The position numbers were made by a program, and so were the translations under genes. Of a stretch of DNA of 34,615 nucleotides, positions 11,904 through 23,054 are shown one piece after another. The notes beneath the pieces were generated by a model. It was not told the DNA's origin. It worked only from the letters and a program-made list of their open reading frames with translations, and did no database searches. The stretch spans positions 1 through 34,615 of the forward strand of contig JAHBMJ010001170.1 in NCBI GenBank assembly GCA_018398765.1, given 5' to 3'. How positions within the stretch are numbered: position 1 is the first letter of the stretch; the number at the start of each line of letters is the position of its first letter. Source of the stretch: Chromera velia. Lineage: Eukaryota > Sar > Chromeraceae.

Positions 11904-12577
11904 CCGGTCGGTGATGGAAATTGACCTCTCAGGCCTCCCCCCCGCGGGGCCTGATGACCTCAACGACGCCGTGCACCGTCTCTGCAGTGCGCCTGCAGAG
12001 GCCCCGAGGGAGACGGGGGGGGCCGCACGGAGGATGCACACCCTCCTTGCACACCTGTACCGTGACATGCACCCTCACTTTCTCTTCGGAGTAGCAGACG
12101 AGGTCCTCAAGAAGACCTTGGCGGCGTACATCTCCAAGCTGCTGTTTATCCGCCCCGCCAATGTGGCTGCACACTACAGGGACTCACGCCGCCCGTCGGT
12201 GATGGCGGCTTTCTTTCCTCCGTCCGGCAGGGCGTCAGCAGGAAGGCAACAGCAGCAGCAGCAGCCAACCTTGGCGTTGACTGAGCATGACGAGATTTTT
12301 CTTGGGGACTTTTCGGAACGTCGCAGCTACTTGCGTCGTGTGTTTGACGGCCTGGAGACTCGAGTTGAGGAGGACGCAGAGAGACTCAGGGGGGCATTCA
12401 AAACGTTCTACCTCCAGTGGGGAGAGGAGACAACAGAGTCAGTCAGTCCGGCAGGCAGACAAGCATGATAATTTGTTCTACTAAGGAAAGAGGCGATTCA
12501 AAAAACGAAAAGTAGAGAGCGCAGTCAGTCAGATCGGCAGAGAGGCAGTATGGTCGTCATGCAGCCGGAGGGGAAGC

Positions 12578-12612
<35 letters not shown>

Positions 12613-12775
12613 ACTGTTTCTCTCGTCTTTTCCCCCGTCTGCCTGAGGATCTCTTCTTCATCTGTTTGTAGAGAAATGAAATCTCACCATGCAGTCACAG
12701 ACACCCACGTCCGGGAGTCCAATCCCTCTCTCATTCATGATACTCCGCCAACTCTCTTCTTTCCTTCCTTCCTTT

Positions 12776-12821
<46 letters not shown>

Positions 12822-13548
12822 TATGTGTGTGCAGGCGTCTGGACAAACAACTTTCCGTTCTGTTCGACCTGAAGTCTCTCCTATGCGCCCCCACGGCAAC
12901 GGCAGCGCTTCGCCTGTGGCCTTGCCGAAGGCGGTTTGGCCCTGCGTTCTCTCTGTCGATTGTCGATCGGATCTTTTCTTTGCGATCGGCGGCGGCGGGA
13001 AGGTGGGGCGCCAAGAGGGCGGGATGCTATATGAGTAAGGATGAGCGCGTACGGCTTTTGGAGGACTGCCATAAGCACTTCGCTGCAGTAGCCGTGCGTC
13101 CGCGTCATCTGGGAGGGTCGGGGAGTTTCCATCATCACAGCAGAAATGGGGGGGGGCATAGCCACAATCATGGAGGGCATACAAGGCACAAGGGGGACCA
13201 TAGGGCAAGCGCGTTTCGGAGAGGGGGGAGGCCGGAGGGTGTGGTGGGTATGGGATCGGATGGGATGGGTGATTCTTCTTCTGCAGGGGAGAGCGGAGAG
13301 GCAGGCACGACCCCTGAGGCAGCACTAATGGACAGTGTGTGGGAACACATTTTGCGTTTTGCAGATGATAAGGATGCAAAGAGGCAAAGTATAGCATCGA
13401 GTGTTGGAAGAGCGTTGCAGAGATATCAGGGGGGGGGATCTGTTTCGTCTTCTGAAACGCAGGCAGTGCAGGGAGAGGCGGTCTCTCTACCGGTTGGCAG
13501 CCACAGACGCCCCCCGAGGCCTGGGTGTGGAGAGGAGGAGCGATGGGT
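8060..13548 (+). CDS. exocyst Sec6/EXOC3-like tethering subunit (first half of a possibly longer gene)
   Basis: Exons I can chain in frame: 8060-8617, 8752-9621, 9957-11198, 11439-11571, 11904-12437 and 12835 to about 13548, all GT-AG, roughly 1,350 residues. The Sec6 assignment rests on helical blocks in the right order: IWAALVEHVSTTEIMSLMQV (from 8776), VVSLVVGPLLDEIDR (exon 4), LKKTLAAYISKLLFIRP followed by RVEEDAERLRGAFKTF (exon 5, like the Sec6 segment ending in an EEAERL helix), and LDKQLSVLFDLKSLL (exon 6). Sec6 is a core exocyst subunit that tethers secretory vesicles to the plasma membrane. Exon 3 inserts about 300 acidic, Ser/Pro-rich, probably disordered residues. NPFAED near the N-terminus and NPFAEE in exon 3 resemble EH-domain ligands. 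The frame shifts across the N gap at 10291-10297. After a G9 run at 13429 two frames look coding, so the 3' end is uncertain. GARP or another CATCHR-family subunit is the main alternative. Confidence 0.55.
9703..9739. repeat. (TC)n microsatellite in intron 2 of the Sec6-like gene
   Basis: A nearly pure CT run inside the intron 9622-9956. The same intron ends in a second CT tract running into TTTCTTTCTTTCTGCAG, the acceptor. Confidence 0.85.
10281..10302. other. assembly gap: C run with seven Ns inside exon 3
   Basis: A run of ten Cs, seven Ns (10291-10297), then five more Cs. The coding frame entering the gap (codons starting at 9957) and the one leaving it (open from 10310 onward) differ by one base. 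The real C tract therefore has a different length from that shown, or a small intron lies here. Confidence 0.9.
11870..11900. repeat. (TG)n microsatellite abutting the 3' splice site of intron 4
   Basis: Alternating TG ends directly at CAG (11901-11903), the acceptor of exon 5. The splice from 11571 to 11904 is in frame. Confidence 0.85.
12578..12830. repeat. (TC)n and (TC)n(GT)n tracts in intron 5 of the Sec6-like gene
   Basis: The intron 12438-12834 has a CT run at 12578-12609 and a CT run followed by GT repeats at 12777-12830. The latter runs into GTGTGTGCAG, the exon 6 acceptor. Confidence 0.85.
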
Positions 13549-13942
13549 GTGGGTGGTCGAAAATTATTGGTCAGTCGGCTGTTTCAGTCTGCTCTCTCTC
13601 TCAATCTCACTCACTTTGTGTGTATGTACGCCTGCGATGGTGTGTGTATCGCGCGCGCGTGCGCCTATTTGCCAGAGCGCGCGCGGGCTTCTGCCTGCGC
13701 TTCTTTGCAGAAAGCCCTTCGAGGGGGACCCCCGGTTCTCTGGATGCGTTTGAAAGTCACACACAGAGTTTTAGTATGTATGCGGCGTCTCACTGATCTG
13801 AGAAGGACCGACTGACAACCCCCTTTCTTTGCTTTTCCCTGCAGAAGACAACATTCGTTTTCTCTCTCTCTCCCTCTCATCTCTCGTCCTCTGATTTCTT
13901 CTCTCTCTGACTGTCCGCCCCCTCCCCTCCTCCTGCCTGCAG

Positions 13943-15748
13943 GGTCCAGTGGCCTCAGTCTCAGTTCCTTTCCAGGTTCGCTGCGATGGTCCCCCCCCCG
14001 TGCCCTCTGCACCGTATGCCCGCGGGGGCCGGGCCCGGAGGTGCGGGGGATCTGGTGGAGGTCCCTGATATCATCCCGCCTCTCCTCCCGGCAGCAGCAG
14101 CCAGCTCTTCTTCCGGAAGTGCTCGAAGAAGGCGGCCCAGCAATGGGGGTGCGGGAGGGGGAGGGGGGGCTGCCGCAGTCTCAGCAGCACGCCGTGGGTC
14201 TAGTTCAGGCAGCAGACACGGGAGGGGATCGGGGGGCGGTGGGGTCTCTCAGGCTGCAGTTGCCCTGTCGCCTGTGTTGCCTACTGTAGCGATGCCCCTT
14301 CCTTTAGTAGCATCGTTGAATCTTTTGCCGTCCCACTCTCACCCTCACAGTGGGAACATGAGCCCATTGTCCGGACACGGCTTTCGATTAGGTAGTCGGA
14401 AAGTAGAGTCCCTTTCATGTGGACACGCAGGGGGACTCCCCTCTGACTTCTTTATTTTCCTCAACCGCCACACCAGAGGACATCTGATTGACGAGACAGG
14501 CCCCAGTCCGTCTCCATTTGCCCACCCAGACTTCGCAAAAGTCAAAGCCCTTGCTCCGTCCCTCCACCGATGTCATTTCTCGATGTATTTTCTTGGTCCC
14601 CGAGCTCTTTCAGCTCCCCCCCCTCCCTCCCAGCTAACGCTGTTTCCTGAGGAGGAGGAATATTCAGAAGCGTCCGAAAGGGACGACGCCAGCTCAAACA
14701 GAAGGGCCTCACAGAAGACCCGCAGTATATCAGGGGAGGGACGCCAGGGGCGATCGAAAGCCTCAACTACCTCCAAGCAGGGTGGGGGGGCTAAAGGGGC
14801 CCTGTTTCCGCCGCCCCGATCGTCTGATCAACAACGCGGGGGTGCAAATCCCTTCAGCGACTCAGAAGGTGACCACGGCCTTAGTGGAGACAACAGGGGT
14901 GACACTTCCGGTAGTGCTGGGGGTGTAGAGGACGGGGAAGGATCACCCCTGACAGATGACGCGTCGCCTGCAGACCTTAAGACAAAGGCCCAAACCTTCC
15001 ACGCGGCCAATCTAGAAACATCAGCCTCTCCCGGTAGAGGTCAGACGGGGGTAGACAGCTCGGGTGCCTCGCCGGCAGAGGGGCAGTCAGGGAGAACAAA
15101 GCATGCAGAGACGGTGGTGGGCCAGTTCTTGAATTCTTGGAATATTTCGTCATGGTGGTCGACTCAGCAGCTGACGGGTGCGGTGGTTGAAGAGGCAAGT
15201 CCGGAGGGAAGGGGGGAGGGTGAGGGTAGTCCAATGGGGGAGGGGGGGGGTGTGCTCAGTGGGGAAGAAAGTCCGATTGCAGAGGGGGGAGAGGGAGGAG
15301 GAGATGGAGGTGGGGAGAGTGGGGGTTCATCGTCTCCTTGTTCTTGCGATTCTTGTCTTGCGGCGGCGGAGACGGCGGGGCATGCCCGCATGGGGGGCCC
15401 TGAGGCGTCGACGCGGAGTGGGCTCCGCCAGACAGAGCGTTCGGGGGCGGCGTCGGGGAGTCGTGATACTGGTGGGATGAAGGGGGGGAAGGGAAAAGGG
15501 TTTGGAGGAAGAAAGGGACGAGATCGTGAGAGGGAGAATGACGGAGAGAGGGGGGACCAGGGAGCTGTCCGACTTGAAGAATTATTCCCTGTCTACTCAG
15601 CTTTGCACAGACCCCATGAGGCAGTGCCGGGGTCCCTGCAGGTGGGTCGTGACTCGGTCGGATGTTTCTTTCTGCAGCTGTCCGCTACTTTGGCTCTTCT
15701 GTGTCCGGTAATCTGTCCGTGACTCCTCTTTCGCTTTTTCTTGACACG

Positions 15749-15780
<32 letters not shown>

Positions 15781-15785
15781 GTCTG

Positions 15786-15825
<40 letters not shown>

Positions 15826-15854
15826 TATGTGTATCTGTGTGTTTATGTGTATGT

Positions 15855-15891
<37 letters not shown>

Positions 15892-17755
15892 ACTGCAGCT
15901 GGAGGCCCATGTGTGGACTCGGCACATCGGTGCCTCCCCTCTGCCTGGGGGGGGGTTTCCTTTGCGGAGCTGCTGTGAGCGTCTGTGGGTGAAGTCGCAG
16001 GATGGGATGCTCCTCTTCTTTCGGAGCCGCACAGACGAAATCTCCGTTTTCGCTGTGCCTTTGCTGAGTGTGAGAGCGCTTGACGTTGCTGTAGATGATG
16101 AAGAGGCAGAGGCGGGAGGGGCGGGTGGGGTGTTTGCAGATAAAGGAGGGAAATGGAAGGCGGATTCGGCTGGGGGTGTGTCAAGAGAACAGGGGTTCCG
16201 TGCTGTGTCCGGAGTCACGTGGCAGCGTCTTTTGGATCCTGTTGAGTTGGGAGTAGAGAGAGAGGGCACGGGCTTGGAGGGGGAGGGTTCCCATGGAGCC
16301 CCGCCTCCCTTGAAAACTGCAGGGGGTGTTTTTGGTGTGGTTGCAGGAGGAGACGAGTCTCAGTGGCAGAGGGAAGAAGAAGAAAAAAAAGAAGAGACGG
16401 CAGAAGATGAAATAGGGGCCATATTCGGATGGGGTCTCCGTCTCTCCGTCTCCCATCCTTATGCTTCTTTCCCCGCCCCGTTTGAAGGGGCTCATGGTGG
16501 GGCGACCCCTGGGTTTTTACTCGAACTCCAGTTCATCTCCCCAGAAGAAAGGAACAGATGGGCGGGTGTGCTTGCATCCACATGCCATGCCTTGCGTCTC
16601 CTTGCCGCACCTGTAATAGCACGTACGGCTGAGGCAGTACTACCTGCCCTTCGGGACCGCCTGGCATCTGCACAACGTGCACTCCTTCTTCAAAGCGGAT
16701 TGCTCTCATCGTCAGACGGAATGGATTCGTTAGACTTTGAGCTTTCAGATTTTTATCCTTCAGGGTGGGAAGACGAGGAGCCCCAGGGAGGGGGGGAATC
16801 AGAAGATGACCTCGATTTCCCCCCCCCTCCTCCCGTTCTCCTCATTTTCGATCCCCTTCAGTCTGCAGACCAATTTTCCTCATTCCCCCCCACCATGCTG
16901 GCAGATGAGTTTCCACCGCCCTCAGCAGGTACGGCAGGGCGGCAACGACAGACACAAGAAGGGGCTGCAGGTGTGCGTGCGCGCGCAATGCGCGCTGCCC
17001 AAGGGGGTCGGGGTGGTGATACGAGTCGTGCCGGAAGCGGCCGGGAGAAAAGCCAGCAGAGATCCCGGCACTCGGCGCGATCGTCTGAGTCATCAATTCC
17101 GGGGGCTGCTTGGGACTCTGGCGGATCGGTTGACAGGCGAACCGACGGAGGGTCCGTGGGTCTGCCTCCGTTTGCGCCGTCTAGCGGCCCCCCACCCCCC
17201 CCGATTGTGGGCCGGAATTTCCTTCTGGCCTCCACGTACGGTCGCCCTTTGTACTCATGTGCCCCTCCCCTTCACCCCCTAGCGCGTTTGTTTCCCGAAC
17301 CTCCCTTCGGAGTGTGGCAGTGTGAGGCGGGGGTGCGCGCACACGAAGAAATGGGGGACTCTCTAGTCGCCAAACTGTCTGTGGCCTCTCGGTCGGGATG
17401 GAGACAGGTGGGGGACATTCCGTCGGCACTTTTCGAGGGGGATCTAGGAGAGGAAGGGGACAGTTTTCGAAGGGGGGGAGGAACTTCCGCTGTAACACGA
17501 GTGTTGCGAAGGGGGGGGGACAGCGATCGGGAAGGTGCAGCAGCTGCGGCGATACGCCCGACGTCTACGCCTCACGAGCAAGCATACGCCTCTCTGTTTG
17601 CAAACTCTCGGTGGGGTCTGCTAGGACGCCTCTTTGACGCATCTCGACTGGCCTTCCTTGGATCCCGCTTCTACGGGTTCTTCTTCGACTCGCATGCAAG
17701 CTCTCTCGCCGCATTCGCAGACGAGAGAGGCGGCCCCGACCTGGTTCCTTTCTGA
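13943..17755 (+). CDS. PH-domain-like protein, possibly the 3' half of the Sec6-like gene
   Basis: Exons: 13943-15641 and 15899-17755 (stop TGA), with an optional 10-codon micro-exon 15678-15707 that is flanked by CAG and GTAATC and keeps frame either way. The first exon is Gly/Ser/Pro-rich and low in complexity, with one more ordered block near 14420-14620 (SDFFIFLNRHTRGHLIDE) and another near 15120. The second exon begins a PH-like fold: LEAHVWTRHIG, then LWVKSQDGMLLFFRSRTDEI, a long insertion, then FLLELQFISPEERNRWAGVL, the usual final strand and helix with the conserved Trp. The C-terminal 180 residues contain LLGRLFDASRLAFLG and are not recognised. A phase-matched splice from GT at 13549 to AG at 13942 would fuse this to the upstream Sec6-like exons. 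A third NPF motif (NPFSDSE, near 14850) matches those upstream and favours one gene. The first in-frame ATG is at 13986 if it stands alone. Confidence 0.55.
15749..15893. repeat. (TC)n(GT)n microsatellite filling the intron before the PH exon
   Basis: Two CT runs followed by a long GT tract with TATG and TCTG interruptions occupy nearly all of 15708-15898, ending in GTGTCACTGCAG. Confidence 0.85.
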
Positions 17756-17759
17756 ACAA

Positions 17760-18038
17760 ATATCTAAATTAAGCAATCATGAAGCAGAGCTCAAATAACA
17801 AATGTATGGCCCGGGGGGCTGTAGATTTAGCTAGAGATTTAGTTTTAAACGTGTTTCAAGGGACCGTCTTTACTTAACATGATCGTTTAATTAAAGTGAC
17901 TTGAAAGCCTATTGTTTTTAAAGGTGTATAATGTAATTTTGTTAATTGTGTTACATATTTTCTGTACAATTCAAGTTAGATTTTTTATATACATTTTTCC
18001 CCATCACTTGAATGTTAAAGAGTTAGAAAACCTCGCAC
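17760..18038. other. AT-rich 3' flank, no gene
   Basis: Short AT-rich spacer between the stop of the PH-containing gene and the retrotransposon remnant. It presumably carries the 3' untranslated region. No convincing polyadenylation signal is assigned. Confidence 0.4.
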
Positions 18039-19245
18039 GTGATGATGATGATGATAATTACTTTGTTCAAGGCTTTCTGGCTGCCAGTCGCGCTGTATGG
18101 ACTGGAAACGATCCCGCTGAGAAAAACAGATGCTGCCTGCCTCGATGCATTACAGTTACGTTTTGTTCGATGTTGTTTTGGTCTCTCCCATCACTCCTTT
18201 GTTTCCTTCCCTTCTGTCTCTCTCTCTCGAGCCATTCAGTTCTCTACTTGGTAAGTTGAGTCGGGGCTTCATCCAATGCATCAAATCGATCGACCGTGCT
18301 CTACCCCGGGCAGTGTGGAATGAGTGCTTGGCTGGCTCATGTGAACCTTTTGTTAAGACAGTAAAATGGCTGGCCGTTCCATTAGATTGCTCCCTTTTGT
18401 GGCCTCCATTGCCAAGCATGGTGGGGGATAAGTTTAAAGGGAAGGGCAAGGGCAGAAGGAAAAGGGCGGCAAAAAAGATCGTAGAGGGTGCCTGGCTGTC
18501 TAACTGGTTGAAAGAAGAAACTAGAAACGTTAGAGACAGAGACGGAATTTTTCCCTACCTTGCGAATCTCTCCCCTTTCCAATCAGAGAATCCGTCCAGA
18601 CAGCGTTTGGCCATGCACCTTCTGAGTGAAAGGAAATGGCGTCTGAGAAGTGAAATGATAGAGTGCAGTGTTGAACCTCTGCCAAAGAGTCTGTTGCAGT
18701 CCTCCGCAGGCTTCCGTAGGCTTTTCAGGGCTCTCACAGGGGGGGATATAGATAGAACCCAACTGGAACGGCTGTATGATAAATGTTTGTCCCCCTCGCA
18801 TGTGATTAAAGATGGGGTTCATGTTCTGACGGAATGTAAGGACACAGAGAGGGAACGGAACAGGCTGAAAGAACTGTACAAAATTGCGAAGCAGAAAGCG
18901 CCCATTGATATAAGAATACAGATCACACAACGCGTTGCAGGTGCAACCGGGAGGGGCACTTCTGATAATAAGAAAAAAATGAAGGATATGGTGTTGCTAT
19001 TGTACACAATTCTGCCTAGAAGCGGTTCCAAAGCTATAGCCGGCTGTCTCAAGAAGGTCCATTCTGTCAAGGCAAGTTGAGGCGAATCGATCCGATTGGT
19101 ATGCAGGCTTCTTCACCCCCCCCCCCTATGAATGTGTGCTCTGGGTTGTCCTCAAAGCCTTGCTAGTGGCTTGGGACAATGGGATTTGGCGTCGCTAAAT
19201 CTAGGATTTAACCCTCAATCATCATCATCATCATCATCATCAATC
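18039..19245 (+). mobile_element. 3' end of a non-LTR retrotransposon with (TCA)n tail
   Basis: 18039-18180 encodes LPVALYGLETIPLRKTDAAC and LQLRFVRCCFGL, the 'LYG-ET-W' and 'RRILG' blocks at the C-terminal edge of LINE reverse transcriptases. A second frame, open from about 18130 to the stop at 19080, carries the C-terminal region with KCLSPSHVIKDGVHVLTEC followed by KDTERERNRL. This is a degenerate version of the terminal His/Cys motif (usually CxxC...H....C), with the first CxxC pair missing. The two frames are offset, so there is a frameshift or an intron-like CT-rich patch near 18182-18239. The 3' part (19081-19245) has a short untranslated region ending ATTTAACCC followed by (TCA)8, a typical LINE tail. 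The 5' truncation point is a (GAT)5 run at 18040. The catalytic YxDD region is absent. Confidence 0.8.
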
Positions 19246-20997
19246 AATTAAAATTAATGTTTTATATTTATTTATACCTGAAAAAAACTTAAATTTTACT
19301 TAAAAAAAAAAAAAATCTTAAAAGAACTCTGAGTGACAGAGTTTACAAATTGATACGAGCTACCAAAGAGTCGAAGCTTGAACTAGAGCTTAAAAGTTGA
19401 AACGTCACATATTTTTATGTTAATTGAGCCATGGTTGACTTTCAAATTTCAAGTTTGCCTAAATTTTATTCTAGATTTTATTATAGAATTAATATAATAA
19501 ATTTATCTTCTAGTTTATCTTTGAACATTATTAAATATTACCGAGTAAGCTAGGGTGCAAGTCTAGGCCCCGCAATGGAGCGAAGGCTTCGCCTAGGACT
19601 ACGTGCAGGCAACTCCACGCCTGCTAACCAAGAAGAATCTTAGAAGATGAATCATAGCCCACATGTCAGTGTTATCGTATGGTATCGCGTATACAAACGT
19701 AAAGTTGTAAACTAACTCAGATCCCTGCTGCGGAACTTTATCCTAGACTTTATCCGCACTTAATGCGGAACCGATCAATCAAAGCTAAATTCTAGCGATT
19801 TGAATACAAACTTCTAGACAAACTTTCAGCGTGTCAGGGTGGACAGACTGTTGAGAGACTCTGCATGCCAGTGAGAGAGACTCAGTTTATAGTGAAGAGA
19901 CACAGATCGACTTCAATAAGTTCAATTTACAACTTACAAGCGGGAGATCACAGGGGTGACAGGGCCGTTTGCTTCCAACTGCTCGCCTCTTGTTTGATCC
20001 GCGCCCCATCCCAGGCTCCCCCTCTCGTTCGACGCAGTTCAATGCGGCCAGTCTGTGCAAGAGCTTACGAGTGCTTGTGGTGCGTGCGATGAAGTGTACG
20101 TACGCATGAGTATTTCAGTACAGAAGAAGAAAGTCCAGAGTCTCACGGAGTGAGGGACGGAACGGGGTCAAAAACCACCAAGACCATGTTTCTTCAAGAA
20201 AGCCACGGGCACATACATTTACATGAAGTGTGCGCAGGCGACGCTCAATATTTTCTTCTAAACGCCAAAACATATTCAAAAGGGGGGGCAGAACGGGGGT
20301 GGTCCGGATCTTCCGGGTGGGTGGGCCCATGCAGGGCAGGCATGCCTACGCACACGCACGCACGGATCCATCGATGTTCTGTCGGCTCTCTCTCAGTCAG
20401 AAAGAGGAACGGATCAAAGGAAAATGGGAAAGAAAGGACGAAAAGAACAGAACAGAAAAGAAGAGAGAGATGAATGAAGAGGACCCGAATGGGAAGGGAA
20501 GGAGGAAAAGCAAAATCGAACAGTCAGTCAGTCAGCCAGTCTGTCATTCAGAGATTTAAATCATGAGGGGGGCATAAAGAAGAGCAATTGAGAGACTCGA
20601 AATGGAAGGAACATGAAGCAGGACAGAAGGAGGGGAAAGGGAAGGTGTGTTTTCGCTCTCTGCGAAGCTCTTCCGTCAAGGTTTTCTTTCTGCATGACAT
20701 TTCTCTTCTTTATCGAAGCGTCCATTTTCGAAGCGTCCTTCCATCCTTCTGCCGTCCCCCCTTTTCTGTCTCCGCTCCCTCTTTCCCCCCAAAACGCTCC
20801 TCTCCTCCCTCCTGTTGAGTCCCTCCCTCCCTCCCTGCACCCCCCAGAAAGCACAGGCGGTTTGGCATGCACGTGTACACCAATGCTTGCTCAAGAAGGG
20901 GATAAGTGTTCTCGCTATTTTTCTTTCAACCCTCTGCAGCAGACGGAGTCTTCTTGCCGGTTGACTGGTGGATGGGTGAGGCCGAAGAAGAGAAAGA

Positions 20998-21063
<66 letters not shown>

Positions 21064-21068
21064 CGTGC

Positions 21069-21107
<39 letters not shown>

Positions 21108-21234
21108 AAAGCAAACCAACAGACAGACAGACAGGCAGACAGATAGACAGACAGACAGACAGACAGAAACCCCCTCTTCTCTGCCCGGAATGCTGCCCCT
21201 GGATTCATTCACACATTCGTTTTCCCTCTTCTCC
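19246..21234. other. intergenic; AT-rich then purine-rich, microsatellite near 21 kb
   Basis: 19250-19550 is AT-rich. 19558-19600 holds a nested hairpin (GCGAAG-G-CTTCGC at 19580-19592 inside AGTCTAGGC/GCCTAGGACT). 20400-20660 is purine-rich. No exon chain is recognised. Open frames between 20600 and 21000 are possible plus-strand exons, given the splice-acceptor-like microsatellite at 20996-21105, but nothing about their sequence is recognisable. Confidence 0.35.
20996..21168. repeat. (TC)n(GT)n(AGAC)n compound microsatellite
   Basis: CT repeats, then GT repeats with GCGTGCGTGCG interruptions to GTGTAG at about 21105, then AGAC repeats to about 21168. Its order and plus-strand orientation match the intronic tracts of the plus-strand gene, not those of the minus-strand gene that ends at 21235. 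Confidence 0.85.
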
Positions 21235-23022
21235 TCACCCTCCCTTCTTCTTGTTCTTCTTATCTTTTGGAAGTAATTTGACTGCCAGATACTCAGCGTG
21301 TGCTCTGGCGTCGTACTCTCCCCGGAGAGCCCGTTCGACCTCTCTGCGAGCCAGGAGGGGCCCACGGATGTTCTCTACCACCTGCGCATCCACCTCTCTC
21401 GCCCGTTCCTCCAGCAGTCTTTCTCTCTCAGACCCCCCCACTGCTGCAGGGAGGGGGGCCACACCCTTCTCTGACGCGACAGCTGCAGCAGCCAGGCCTG
21501 CAGAAGGGGCCCCGGACGATTGGGACAACCCCGGGCCCCGACCATCTTCTGCATTCTCGGGGGGAATCTGCGGGTTGTTCTTTCTCTTTGTAGATGATGC
21601 ACGGCGGGACTTTGTGCATTTTCCTCGGGGTTTCTCCTGCTTTTTGTTTCTTCGTTTGTCGAGGAAGGTCTTGAGGGCGAGGGGGCCGGCCCTGGGGGGG
21701 GCGGCGTCTCTGTCTGTGCACCCCGTGATGCCTCTCAAGGCCCTCTGCACAGACGTCAACTGATCTTCCTGGGATAGAGGGCGGGGGGGGGCGTTGGAAG
21801 AGGAAGGGAGGTCGGGCGCCTCTTTCTGGGACTCTCGCTTCTCTGGAAGCCGCTTGAATTTCTGCTGAAGCTTCTTTTGGTCTTGCTCTTCATCTGAGGA
21901 CGCATGGATTTTTTGATCGATTTTTCGACGGTAATATCGGAGGTGGGGCTGCTGAAGGGAATTGCGTGTTTTGGAGGAGACACGCAGAAAGGAAGGGACG
22001 GCTGGAGATCTCTGTTCGAAAACGAGAGGAAGAGAGGGGCGACCCTCCTCTCCTTCATTCTCAGCAGAGACCTTCCTTCTCTCTGCCTCTTCTTCTTCAT
22101 TCATCTCTATCTGTACGGTCATCTTATGGACCTCCAGAACCTTCTCTTCAATCCTGTCCGTCAGATGCGCACGCTCTGCTTTGGTCAGTACCAATTCCTC
22201 CTCTACCTCTTCCTCCACCTCCACCGTAGGCAGAGACTCGAAGGCTGCCCTGTGCTGTTCAGACCGCAGTTGAGCAATGTAGCCCGAGTACGAGGGCCTC
22301 CAGATGAACACACGACCGTCCGCACCGCAGGTCGCGGCGACAAGGTCTGACACGGCTCGTATGGCTTCTACTTCATGTTTGGGCACCACAGGACCTTTCT
22401 CTGCTGCTGCTTTCTCGGCTGCTGCTTTGAGCTTTTGTCTTGCGGTTTTTGGTTCGGGTTTGCGGTCAGGGGTCTTCTTGAGGCATCGGTTCGGCAGGGC
22501 CCAACGGAAATCTGTGACAGGGGAGAGGTGGCCTCCGTGGATGAAGATGAGGGGGCGTTTCTCAGGGGGGGGGGCGGACCCATCTGGGAATGCAATGTAG
22601 GCAGGTCGGTGGCGCTCTGGGGGTTCCTCCTCGCACGCTGTCTCTTTGCGTGCAGGTGGAGGGACTGGCGGACCTAATTGAACTGCACGAGAAGAGGAGG
22701 AAGAGGAAGAGGAAGAGGAGGAGGAAGAACAAGACGAAGACGAAGATGAGGAAGACGAAGCAGAGGAAGAGGAAGAAGAGGACGCGCTACTTGCGCCCAT
22801 GTCCTCGTCACTTTGGCAGGGGTTGACTTTGTTCTCCTCGCTCTGCTGCTGTTGGGGTTTGGGTTTGGAGAGGTCGGAGATCAGCCAGACGGTTGCCTTC
22901 CCGTCAAAAGAAGCGCAGCCGAGAACAAGCTGCCTCGCAGGATGAAACTGCAGGGACGAGATCTGCACACACACAGGGGAAGGGGGGGAGGGGGCGAGGG
23001 CAAGACACATACACACACACAG

Positions 23023-23054
<32 letters not shown>

